A stretch of 64,000 bases of DNA, from contig CM028899.1 of the NCBI GenBank assembly GCA_016801885.1, forward strand, positions 17,995,501 to 18,059,500, given 5' to 3'. Source of the stretch: Toxotes chatareus (lineage: Eukaryota > Chordata > Actinopteri > Toxotidae). A model generated the notes under the pieces. The model was not told the DNA's origin. It was given only the letters and a program-made list of their open reading frames with translations, and did no database searches. Positions 51,760 through 62,600 of the stretch are shown here, in pieces. Every line of letters begins with the position of its first letter. Within the stretch, counting starts at the first letter, position 1. The translations under genes were made by a program, and so were the position numbers.

Positions 51760-52372
51760 AAATGTTTGTGGCTCCAATTTATCTATTTTTATTAATAATC
51801 AAACTGCTGAGTGTCTGCAACCTTGCCATGCTTGATGTATCTTTACCCTGAAACCCAGCTAAACTGAGCTGTTAGAAGAAAGGTCAGGTGATCACCGTTA
51901 GGACTCATTGTCTGGTGATCATCCATGTCTCTTTTAAATTTCATGGTTTCATCTGTGCAGATATTTTACTGCAGACCAAAGTGTTGGACTTAGACTCAAG
52001 TCATTTGCATAGTTAGAAAGTCACTGTTAATATTGGCAGCAATATTTGCAGGGGTTTGAAACACTTGATGACAAACAACAATGTCCACACAAGTAATTAT
52101 CAAACAAATCATCACACTTTAATAGACATGTTACATTTAATAGATCCATTAACCTCGGGACTAAATTCACTGAAAAAAAAAAAGGCTTTTCCTGCTAAAA
52201 ATAATAGTGATCCTGCTGCTTTGGCTACTTCAGTTGTAACAGCAGAGACCTGTTCAAGTAACCAAATCCATTACAAATAACACAAGCTATGAAACCAAAG
52301 GGCCTCACAGTGATGGGCCTCAGAGCCACCACAGCCCTGTGTGGATGTGTGCACTGCTGACAACTTGAAAAG
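51760..52372. other. Spacer between convergent pnn and gemin2
   Basis: The two genes converge here. A small open frame at 52056-52280 (+) has no recognisable domain. Confidence 0.45.
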
Positions 52373-52378
52373 TTTATT
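52373..52378 (-). terminator. gemin2: Candidate polyadenylation signal of gemin2
   Basis: TTTATT on the plus strand is AATAAA on the gemin2 strand, about 180 nt after the gemin2 stop codon. Confidence 0.5.
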
Positions 52379-52555
52379 TCCATCCACTGAATTTGCTCGG
52401 ATGGTAAAGCTTCCCCATGGTTAGTTGTTCACAAGTTTCAGTCTTAGGTCTTGTTGCTTGACTGTAGAGCCTGCTGCCTGAATGTTGCATCAGCATATGA
52501 CATATTGTTCCTTCATGACTTGCTGGTATCAGTTATAAACAGTTCAACCACATGT

Positions 52556-55500
52556 TCACTGCGGCTGATCTGCCAGGTCATTCTGCTCAAAGTATCTGCA
52601 GGTTTATAAAAAAAGAAAATGAGTAGAACTGCATAGTATAGAGTTTAGCATAAAAAATTTAATCTGACATTGTATCCATATACAGTTATATACATTACAC
52701 AGTGTGCAAGCAGCTTTGATATGTCAAATATTATGTGACCTGACCAATTTCAACTAATTGGATTCAGTGGTAGATACCTGGCAACAAGACAGATGAGCAG
52801 GTTGAGGGCAGGCAGATTCTCGTCCTCCTGACTCTCCTGTGGAATCATGAAAGCAGGACAGAAACTGTCACGTCTAATATATCACATCAAGAGTCAAATT
52901 CTGACCAGTTTTGGTGTGAATAGTAATTTAAAATACAACTTTGTTTATATAAAAATGTTGCAATAATCCTGACTCATCGTGTTATTGTCTCTGGCGAGGC
53001 ACTAACCCTAACCTTCAGCAGTCAGAGTTATGCAGCAAAGATAGATATGACTTGACAAAATGAGCATCAAAGTGTACACATTGGTTGTGCTACACAGAGG
53101 ATGGCACTGGTAGAGTAACACAGGTTAGAGAACAGTAGTACAGTTGAGTCCTACCAGTGTGCTGCGGAGCTGGGCACATCTCCTGGCCAGCTGTCTGATG
53201 GAGGAGTGGGCTTCAGGCAGCAGAGGCTTCTCCAGGCAGGCCAATAAAGCATAGAGCCAGCGACCCTGGAAGAATTCAATTCTGTCGTCACGTTCTGTGT
53301 GCGAGCTCCAAATTTAGTCATTCTCCAATTGAGAACAACGAGCATAGCTTTCCACCTAATATCACATAACACAATATGACTGTGGCACTGGAAGCAGCAA
53401 CCAAGAATATGGAGTGACTTGATCAACCAAACTCACCAACTGTGGAACAAATGGTCTCTCCTCAAACCAACTGATGAGAACTTCCAACACCATCAACACT
53501 GTGGACTAAGGAAGAAAACACACAAATCAGACCATTGAACCGGTGAAGACTGAGATACTTTTCTAAATGGGGGACGTCATTTACCTGGTTGAGTCTGCTA
53601 ACGATGCTAAGGAAGGGAGGGAAGCCCACCTGAACAGAGACATGCTTTTATCAGTATATCAGTCACAGTCAGGACTCCATGGTCTAACAACTATGAGGTT
53701 CATTAAAGCAGCCTTTATCCCTTTCTCCAAACATTCATATAACCTTGCTGTAGTCCAGTGCTGGCTGTGGTTCTGTATCTGTGTCACAGGGTGATGTGCC
53801 GAGATAAATGTTCTCCCCTAAACAAAACTTCTTCCAGCCCTCCTCATCTGTTAGCTTTGGCTGTGAAACACACAACACACACACACAAACATATTAAATT
53901 TACATCAAATGCTAAATCTATTTTTAATTTTGCCTCTCGTCTTGATGTAAGTGCATACACCCATATGAAGTGGTCAGCAAGTGATTGTGATCAGACTCAG
54001 AAACTACTGAGTGAATTTTGTGACTAAGCCATCTTCTCACCATCAGCACGTTGTCATCCAGACTGTGGCTGCTCCAGTGTTTCCTGTTCTTTGTGATGCT
54101 CTGAAAGTGATGAAAAGTTCCAAATTTATAAATGTGGACTTGTGCTTTTCTTTTTCACATTTGAAATCAAATCATCTCAGGTTTTTGACAGTTCAACAAG
54201 TGATTTTAATTTTTGAGACTTTATGGACTTCAAAAAGTAAAGAAGAAAACACACAACACACAAGTTGTGTGTTTGGAAGTTGTTCTTATGTGTTTTGTTT
54301 TACCTGTCTGACATCTGAGAAGCTACTGACTTGCCGCTGCTGCCAACTGAGACTGGGGCAGAAACCCATAGGAGCAGCTTGGCAACCTGCCACCTGAAAC
54401 ACAGAGGACACAGTTCTTAGAATGCATAAAGGAGTAGAAGGCATTTTCATCTCACCTGATCTCATACTAGCTAACCTTATCCACCTGTCCTAACAAGCTC
54501 ATTTAACACTTTAAGTAAGCAGGAAGACCTTGAATTTATTTATTTATTTACTAAACAGATACTTCAGCAGATGCTGCTTGGTTCAACTTGTACCTTTAAA
54601 CATTCTACCACTACCTCCATATGGTATTTATTTTTAACATTAATATTTTTTATCCCAGCACAGCATCATAAAACATTAATATATCATATTCTAACATCCA
54701 TCCTTAGATAAGCTTTTGTTATAAATGCATACAAAAACAAAAAACACATACACTTAAACACAAAAACAAATCCAATCATTACACAGCACTACATTTACTC
54801 ACAGATACATTCACTGTTTGTTTCTTCTTCAGTTTCTTTGGGTCAATCTGTGCAACAACCACCTCTGGACATAGAGACGCCTCCAACCTAATGAAAAGGA
54901 AACACAGTATTGCAGCACATTACTGCCTCAACCGATGCTCACAAACAAATGATGCACACAATAAGTACAGACTTGTCCAAAAGTGTCGAAATCTTTCCAC
55001 TTGTAACTGGTACCCACTCTCCTCTATCCCATCTTTAATAGAACAGACTCATTGCTTTTGATTTTTAACTTATTTCATTTAATACAACAAATAAAAATAA
55101 CGCTGGACAAAAACATTGGGACTGGAATATTGACCATGCTTGACAATTATTTTCTTCTTGATCAACTCTTTTCTTTCTCTCATCTACGTTCAGTGTGGTT
55201 CACACAACAATACCAAACAGCACAGTGAGGACTCTTCTCCATTTCGGTAGGCTGAATGACTGATTCTGAGATTGAAGGCACCTGTGATACTAACACAGGA
55301 CAACGGTCTGCTTGATATATCATTACAATCCACTTATTTATCACCACCTCCGTTAGAAGAACTTAGGATAGGGTAAGAAATAATTCAGGCCTTTTCACAG
55401 TTTAATTATTTTATGCAATGGCAAACTAAAGGCATTCAGCTACGTTTGACAATAAAGCTTTTAATTTAAGCACTTTTCAGGAAGAACTTAGCATCGTTTC

Positions 55501-55718
55501 AATGAGATGTTAGGGTGCCAGCATTTTTAGCCACGGTGACTGTATAATTTTTCTCCAAATCACACAGAAACAAAGGGATGTTTAAGGTGAACTTACTGGA
55601 CTTGTCGGAGGTATTCCTGGGGGGTTCTCGGCGGTCCATTCAGGTCCAAGTCCCCTGTACTGTCTCCAAACTCAACGGGCAAGAGCTTAGGCATTAATTC
55701 TTCCACGTCCGACTTCAT
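52556..55718 (-). CDS. gemin2: Gem-associated protein 2 (SMN-interacting protein 1)
   Basis: Ten coding exons in transcript order: 55718-55597, 54887-54803, 54393-54304, 54100-54041, 53860-53744, 53629-53585, 53505-53437, 53265-53155, 52836-52778, 52595-52556; 798 nt, 265 aa plus stop (human 280). Gemin2 binds SMN and cradles the five-membered Sm ring while snRNPs are assembled in the cytoplasm. Conserved words follow the family in order: VEELMPKLLPVEFGD, PPRTPQEYLRQVQ, CPEVVVAQIDPKKLKKKQ, NRKHWSSHSLDDNV, DEEGWKKFCLGE, VGFPPFLSIVSRLNQ, GRWLYALLACLEKPLLPEAH and LPALNLLICLVARYFEQNDLAD. The Met aligns to the conserved N-terminal part, and an in-frame TAA lies 27 nt upstream (55743-55745). The short N-terminal extension of human GEMIN2 is absent. 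All junctions obey GT-AG. Confidence 0.95.
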
Positions 55719-56318
55719 TTTGTGTCCTTTGCAAGCTAATTTTTATCAAAATGTACGAGTTTCAAACGTTGGCAGATAAAACTGAAGCGTCAAATCACGA
55801 TAAAAACCCTCCTCTGGTGACCAAAACAATTATTTTTTCCAAAGACGGTAAAACTACTCACACTACGCCGCCATCTTGCTTGTTACATCGGAGACGCGTG
55901 ACGTAGTCTTTGTGCGCGGCGCTGGTTGTCATGGTAATGAACGCCACACGTGTTGTCCGCTTTTTCGATAAAGGTCGAAGTCCACAACACGTCCACATTT
56001 TTAGCTTGCCAAAGCATTTATCTGTCGCTAAATGTTTATTTATTTCACAGTAAAATGTAAATTGTAGATTTTTTCCCTCCAGTATTAAATTCTGAGGTAA
56101 AATTAAAACCTTTGACCAGTGATTAGATAATGTTTTGTATTGCAAGCAGCTCTTTGATGTTAATAATTATCCTCATGCTAGCCTTATATCTTATCTCATT
56201 GAGTCTTCATGACAGCAGCAGCTTAGAGGCAGTGTCCACTTGCCAGCACAACTGGCTGGAGTTATTTCTCCCCATTATGGATATTTTCTCCTGATACATT
56301 CCTGTTAAAACAACAAGA
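55719..56318. promoter_or_regulatory. Shared divergent promoter of gemin2 and mia2
   Basis: 600 bp separate the two start codons. The gemin2-proximal half is CpG-rich and contains GCCGCCATCTTG (55867-55878, a YY1 site reading AAGATGGCGGC on the gemin2 strand), a CRE-like TGACGTA (55899-55905), an RFX/X-box-like GTTGTCATGGTAAT (55925-55938) and an E-box CACGTG (55947-55952). The mia2-proximal half is AT-rich. Motif calls are by eye; binding is inferred. Confidence 0.5.
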
Positions 56319-56602
56319 ATGGCTGTTTCACAGATTTTCAGGTTGCTGTGGATTACAGGCATAGTGTTTGGGATTTTTCCTCACTTAAATCTGGGATTGT
56401 TGTCTGACTACAAGATCTGTGGAGATTCAGATTGTGAAAGTAAGTCCTGAAGCTACTATTTTAATTCTCGTTCATAGGATAATACATTTTGGCCTTTGCA
56501 AATTTCTAAGCTTTTATAATGATGATAAACTGTTTGTTTTTTTTTCATTTAATTTATCACTTCACTTTTTATTTAAATCACCTCTTTGTATCTGTGCCAT
56601 TA

Positions 56603-56635
<33 letters not shown>

Positions 56636-59600
56636 GCCTTATGAGCAGAGTGCAGGCCATCAGGGACCACCATGGCAAGGACTGCCGTTTCCTGAGCTTC
56701 AGGCGAGGAGACACCATCTTTGTTTACCACAAACTGACTGGAAAGAGGGAAGACCTCTGGGCAGGCACTGTATGTCTGCTGTTTTCATCTGTTGTCCAGT
56801 CTGTCTCTCCTATCTGACTTTAAAGCAGAGTATAAAGAGCAACCCTCTTGTTCCCCATTCCAGGTTCTAGGTTAAAGAGATTACTCTTGATTATAATACA
56901 GATAGTTTAGGCTATCAGTGATTGGCTGAGTCATGTTGAGACTGTAATTTGTAACACTACCTGATAAACACAAAGGCCCATTGCAGCACCCAATTTCATT
57001 ATATTTAATAATAGAATTATCTATTATAAGAGACAGAATGAGTGAATAATTATAAACAGACATACTGATGTGCTGATCCAACATCACAGCTACTGGCTCA
57101 ACTTTTATTTTAGCTATCACTTTAATTATCCACTGTGAAAACCCCTAGCTAAGAACATACTACAGGACATTGTATTTCCAAGTCTCATATTAGGATCAGA
57201 TAAGATAGGACATTGGGCATTCTGTGTTGTCTTGGGCATGCTGTGTGTGACTACAGTTAACATTCAACATTCAATAACACACCCAGATATCTTTCCCCCC
57301 AATAAAAGCCATAATTTCATATGGAGGAATCTCACAACTCACTACCTAGCCCATGGACCCCGAGTCTTAGCAAAAAAGTGCAGACACTGACTGATTCGTA
57401 AACAAGTATACTCCACGTGATGAGCCATTTGCAACTGAGAAAGTGAATACCTAAGTGCTTGTCAATAATAAGAGTTCTTATTGGTTTTCTGATGGGTCTG
57501 TTTATAATCTCATTCTTTTTCAGCTGCATCACTCAGCCATAAACTGAACTGAAAAATGGGAATTATTATCTTTGCCTGTCTCTCCTTTCCTTTCCTTTCC
57601 TTTCCTTTTCATTCCTGCTGCTGTGATTCTTCTTTTGGCTTGAATTGTGATCACACACTGTTCTATTTCCTTTCAATTTCAGATTGACAAACGGTTTGGC
57701 TATTTTCCAAAGGATGCTGTGCAAGAGGAACAGGTTTATGCAACAGTGGAGAAAGTAGTGGAAACACAGGTAAATGTGCTTTGAGTTCACTCACTCTTCA
57801 GATACAGCCTGTGAAGAAAACATACTTTCGTCTAGGTGATAGTAAATAAATAACATTTACATTTATTCTCTATGCATTTACTCTTTACTGTCTTACAACA
57901 CATAAAGAAACTAGCATACTGTAATTTGATAACAGTTATTTAACCTTTAACCTTGTTGATGTTACAGTATATCACATAAATGCCTCATTATTAAAGAGCC
58001 CAATTCTCTCTCTTCATTCAGCGATCTGATTTCTTCTGCATGGATGAGTCTGGATATCTTATTGACTCTAGTGATCTGGACAGTGATACTGAAGCTAATG
58101 ATCAGAAAATCAAAATTCAGGAGTCAGAATCCACCCAAACCGTCCCATACACAGATGGCACAAGTACTGAAAGTCCACCAACATCTGCAGATCCCTCTAC
58201 AGACTTTCCAGTTCCAGTACAGCAAACTGATGACACAACACCAGAAGGAGATGAAAGCAAAAACACTCGTGAAGCTGATCCCAGGACCCATGAGGAAGCA
58301 CACCAGAATCCTGCGGCTCTGAATGAACAAGGTGGGTCTTCCTCCTCTTCCTGGCTTGGTTCTTCAGTGACAGGATGGTTAGGTCTGGGAAAAGAGGAAG
58401 AATATGGTGGTTCGGGCAAAGAAGAGAAAGAAGATGAGAGAAAGGAAACACAAGACACAACTTCTTTGACTTCATCTGTGACAGGATGGTTAGGTCTAGG
58501 AAAAGAGGAAGAGCATGGCAGTGTGGGTGAAGAAGAGAAAGAAGATGAGAGAAAAGAAACACAAGACACAACTTTGACTTCATCTGTGACAGGATGGTTA
58601 GGACTAGGAAAAGAGGAAGATCATGGCAGTTCGGGTGAAGAAGGGAAAGAAGGTGAGAGAAAGGAAACACAAGACAAAACTTCCTTAACTTCATCTGTGA
58701 CAGGATGGCTGGGGTTTGGAGGAGAGAGAGAACCTGATGATGCTGTGCAAAGTGGAGAAGGCAGTGAAGAAACTACTGATTCTTTCACTTCAACTATGAC
58801 TGGGTGGCTTGGCTTTGGAGGAGAGCCCAAAACAGATTCTGTAAAAAATGAGCAGGATGGAGAAACAGAAATGGAGGAAGAAAATGAGCTACAAGTAAAA
58901 TTCAGGAGCAGAAGGATGTCTCTGGACCTAGAAGGTAGCCAGTTACATGAAGAAGAGAAGAAAGAGATGGGGACATTGGACTGGCTACGAAACGCCCTGT
59001 CAGATGGCAGCAAGGATAATGTCTTACCTGTCGATGCCACATCCATGGTTGATCAAAGAGATGCTCCTCCTCAGACCAAATCAGAGGAAAAGTCCCAGGA
59101 TGTAGGTGGAATGTCCTCTATGATAGATGAGGAAAGACCTGCAGAACTGGAGGCTGATGAACATCAAATCCCCAAATCAACAGGAAATGAAAGTGAGGAT
59201 AATAACAGAGAGCCAGGAGAAGAGGAAATTAAAACTGCAAGTCACACTGGCCTGGATCTGACACTATCCGACATCAATTCAGGGTCTGAGTTTGGTTCTG
59301 CGGATTTAAATTCAGACTCCACTGGACCAAGTGTAGGTGAGGTGGAGGGAGATGAAAAAGGTGAGCTGCAAAGGAAGAAAACAGGAGGTGGGGATGAGGA
59401 AGGGGTCGAAATTGTTTCTGCTGAAACTGGTGCTAGTGGTGATGATCCCGAAGGTGAGGGGAGCGATGAAGACACAGATGTACTTCACCAAGAAATTTCC
59501 ACGACTCAGACTGATGAATCAGCAGAACAAAGTCAAGGCAGTGGTAACACAGCAGAGAGCAGTGGAACGAGTTTGCCTTTCTTATCATCAGGCACAGCGG

Positions 59601-62600
59601 AGGAGAGAAATGAACCAGTCCACAGTGAGGATCAAAGTTTACCTGCTCACAGTGTAAAAACTGATGCTGACATCTCAGATACACTCGCTATGACTGATGG
59701 TAACATGGAAAAGGAGACACATCGTGGTGAGTTAGGAGGGGAGGGAGGAGTTCAGCCTGTTGGTGGCAGCTCTCAAGAGTCTACTACAACAGGTGCTGAA
59801 AGTCTGTATGAAAAGGCCTCAGAGCAGGAGTCTGTGTCTCCACAGGTGGAGGAGAGAGTCACAGAAGGTGAAGGTGATATAGACAAGGTAAAAGAAACAG
59901 AGAAAAATACAGAAAGCAACCTCCACCAAGTTCAAACTGAGACAGACACGTTAGAATTTGAGAAAGACTTTTTGACTGAAAGTGGGTCAGAGAAAGAAAC
60001 TGAAACTGGAGAGGGCGAGGAGCCAAAGGAAAAGGAGAAGCAGGGGAAGCAAAGTGGAAGGCAGGATGAATCAAAGGAGGCGGAGGAGATACAGCAGGAA
60101 ATGGAGGAGCAAAATCTAGATGAGGCAGAGGGGTTAAAGGATAATGAGAAGAGGCAGGGAGAGAAGAAAATAAAAAAAGAGGGGGAGCAGGAAGAGGTGG
60201 AGGAGTTAAAGGAAGAGAAGAGACTGGAGGAGGTAAAGGAGGTGGAGGAAATTAAGGAGGAAGGACGAGGAAAGCAGAAAGTGGAGGGGTTAAAGGAAGA
60301 GGAGAAAAGAGAGGAGGTGGAGGAGGCAAAAAAAGACAAGAATGAGGAGGTGGAGGAGTTAAAGGAAGAGGAGAAAAGAGAGGAGGTGGAGGAGGAAAAA
60401 GAAGACAAGAATGAGGAGGTGGAGGAGTTAAAGGAAGAGGAGAAAAGAGAGGAGGTGGAGGAGGAAAAAGAAGACAATCATGAGATGGAGGAGGCAAAAG
60501 AAGAGAAGCAGGAAGAGGTGGAGGGGTTAAAGGAAGAGGAGAAAAGAGAGGAAGTGGAGGAGGAAAAAGAAGACAAGAATGAGGAGGAGGAGGAGTTAAA
60601 GGAAGAGGAGGAAAGAGAGGAAGTGGAGGAGGAAAAAGAAGACAAGCATGAGGAGATGGAGGAGCCAAAAGAAGAGAAGCAGGAAGAGGTGGAGGGGTTA
60701 AAGGGAGAGGAGAAAAGAGAGGAGGTGGTGGAGGAGGGAAAAGAAGACAAGAATGCGGAGGAGGAGTTAAAGGAAGAGGAGGAAAGAGAGGAAGTGGAGG
60801 GGGAAAAAGAAGACAGGCATGAGGAGATAAAGGGGTCAAAGGAAGAAGAGAAAAGAGAGGAGGTGGAGAAGGTAAAAGAAGAGAAGTGGGAAGAGGTGGA
60901 GGAGGCAAAAGAAGAGAAATGTGAGGAGGTGGAGCGGTTAAAGGAAGAAGAGAAGAGAGAGGTGGAGAAGGCAAAAGAAGAGAAATGTGAGGAGGTGGAG
61001 CGGTTAAAGGAAGAAGAGAAGAGAGAGGTGGAGGAGGCAAAAGAAGAGAAGCGTGAAGAGGTGGAGGGCTTAAAGGAAGAGGAGAAAACAGAGGATGAAC
61101 AAGAAGACAAGCAAGAAGAGGTAGAGGGGATAAAAGAAGGAGAGAAAAGAGAGGAGGTGGAGGAGCCCAAAGAAGAGAAGCAGGTGGAGGTGCAGGAATT
61201 AAAGGAGAAAGAGAAAAGGGAGGTGGAGGAGGAAAAAGAAGACAAGCAGAAGCAGATAGAAGAGTTTGAGGAGGAGGGAAATCAGGAGAAACAGGAGGCG
61301 TCAGAGGAAATAAAGAAAGAAGAGAAGAAGGAAGGTGAAGGAGAACAGGTGCAGTCCTCTCACTTGGAGGTGCAGATTGAAAAGACTCAGAATGACATTA
61401 GCAGGCCAGAGTCAGAAAGCAGTGAGAAAGAGATACAAGATGAGAACGCAAAGACTGAAAAGACACAGACTGAGGAAGAGAAGAGGGAGAAGGAAAAGAA
61501 ACAACAGGAGAAGGTGGAAGAGATAGAGGAAGAGAAAAAGGAGACTGAGGAAATACAGCAAGTGAATGATGTTCAGGATGACAGGAGGGACAGAGAGGAA
61601 GAGGAAAGCCTCAAATGTTCAAATGAGCTTTGTCCTCAAGCTACTGACGAGGAATCTGTGATAGACAGAGATGAAAATGTCTCAGAGGATGGATCGAGTT
61701 CAGCAGATGAAGGGACAATCCAAACAGGAAATCCAAAACACCCAGTATTACCAGAGAGGACAGGAGAGAGTCAGACAATACCTACTGAGGGAACTGACAG
61801 AGACAGAATACAACAGGAAGAAGATGTTTTGAAAGTTGATCAGACAGAAGACTCTGACCTGCCATATTCAGGTGAGAATGGCCTCCATGGTCCTTCTAAT
61901 GAAACTGAACTTGATCAGACAGATGAGAAAAGAGAAGATGGTCAATTGTATCCAGATAAGACAGAAAACACTGATCTCTCTAATGACAAAGTGCTATCTC
62001 AGAGGGAGAGTACTAAGCCTGAGGACACTGAAACTAGCAGCAATGGGATTTCTAGTGAGAAGAAACCAGAGCAAATAGACTCTAATCATAAGACAGACAC
62101 AGAGGAGGACATCAATGTCAGAAAGAATGACAACACTGATTCGCAGATGAATAATCATGATGATAATACAACTGGTCTTGAATCCCAGAGAGAGGAAAGA
62201 TTGGAGCCTTCAGCTACACCTAATGAGTCTCTTGAAAGCCAGACTGTGATATCTGAACAAACTGTGCCACATGTGTCTAAAGATCCCACTGGATCTTCTC
62301 TACCATCTGATGATCACAATAAAAAAACAGTGGAGACTGAAAATGGAGGAGCTTTTGGTGTTTTCAAAAATGCCTTTAGCTTTTTCAGCCAAACACCCGT
62401 GACTGAAACAAAGGACTCAACTGATTCTACCCTGAGTTTGGATACAGGCGAGACACCTCAGCCACAAACCTCTCTGACCCCTGAACAAGAACTGGACTCC
62501 ACCACTGTCTCCAGTCAGGTTGATAATCAAGAATTGCATGCGGATTCTCTTGTCACTGTGCCCGCAGAGCAGCCACAGACTCCACCTTCCTCTGACAAAA

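Noticed and set aside
60252..61245. Long minus-strand frames rich in Pro/Leu or Ser opposite mia2
   Set aside because: They mirror the purine-rich Glu/Lys coding repeat on the plus strand; low complexity and no independent gene signals.
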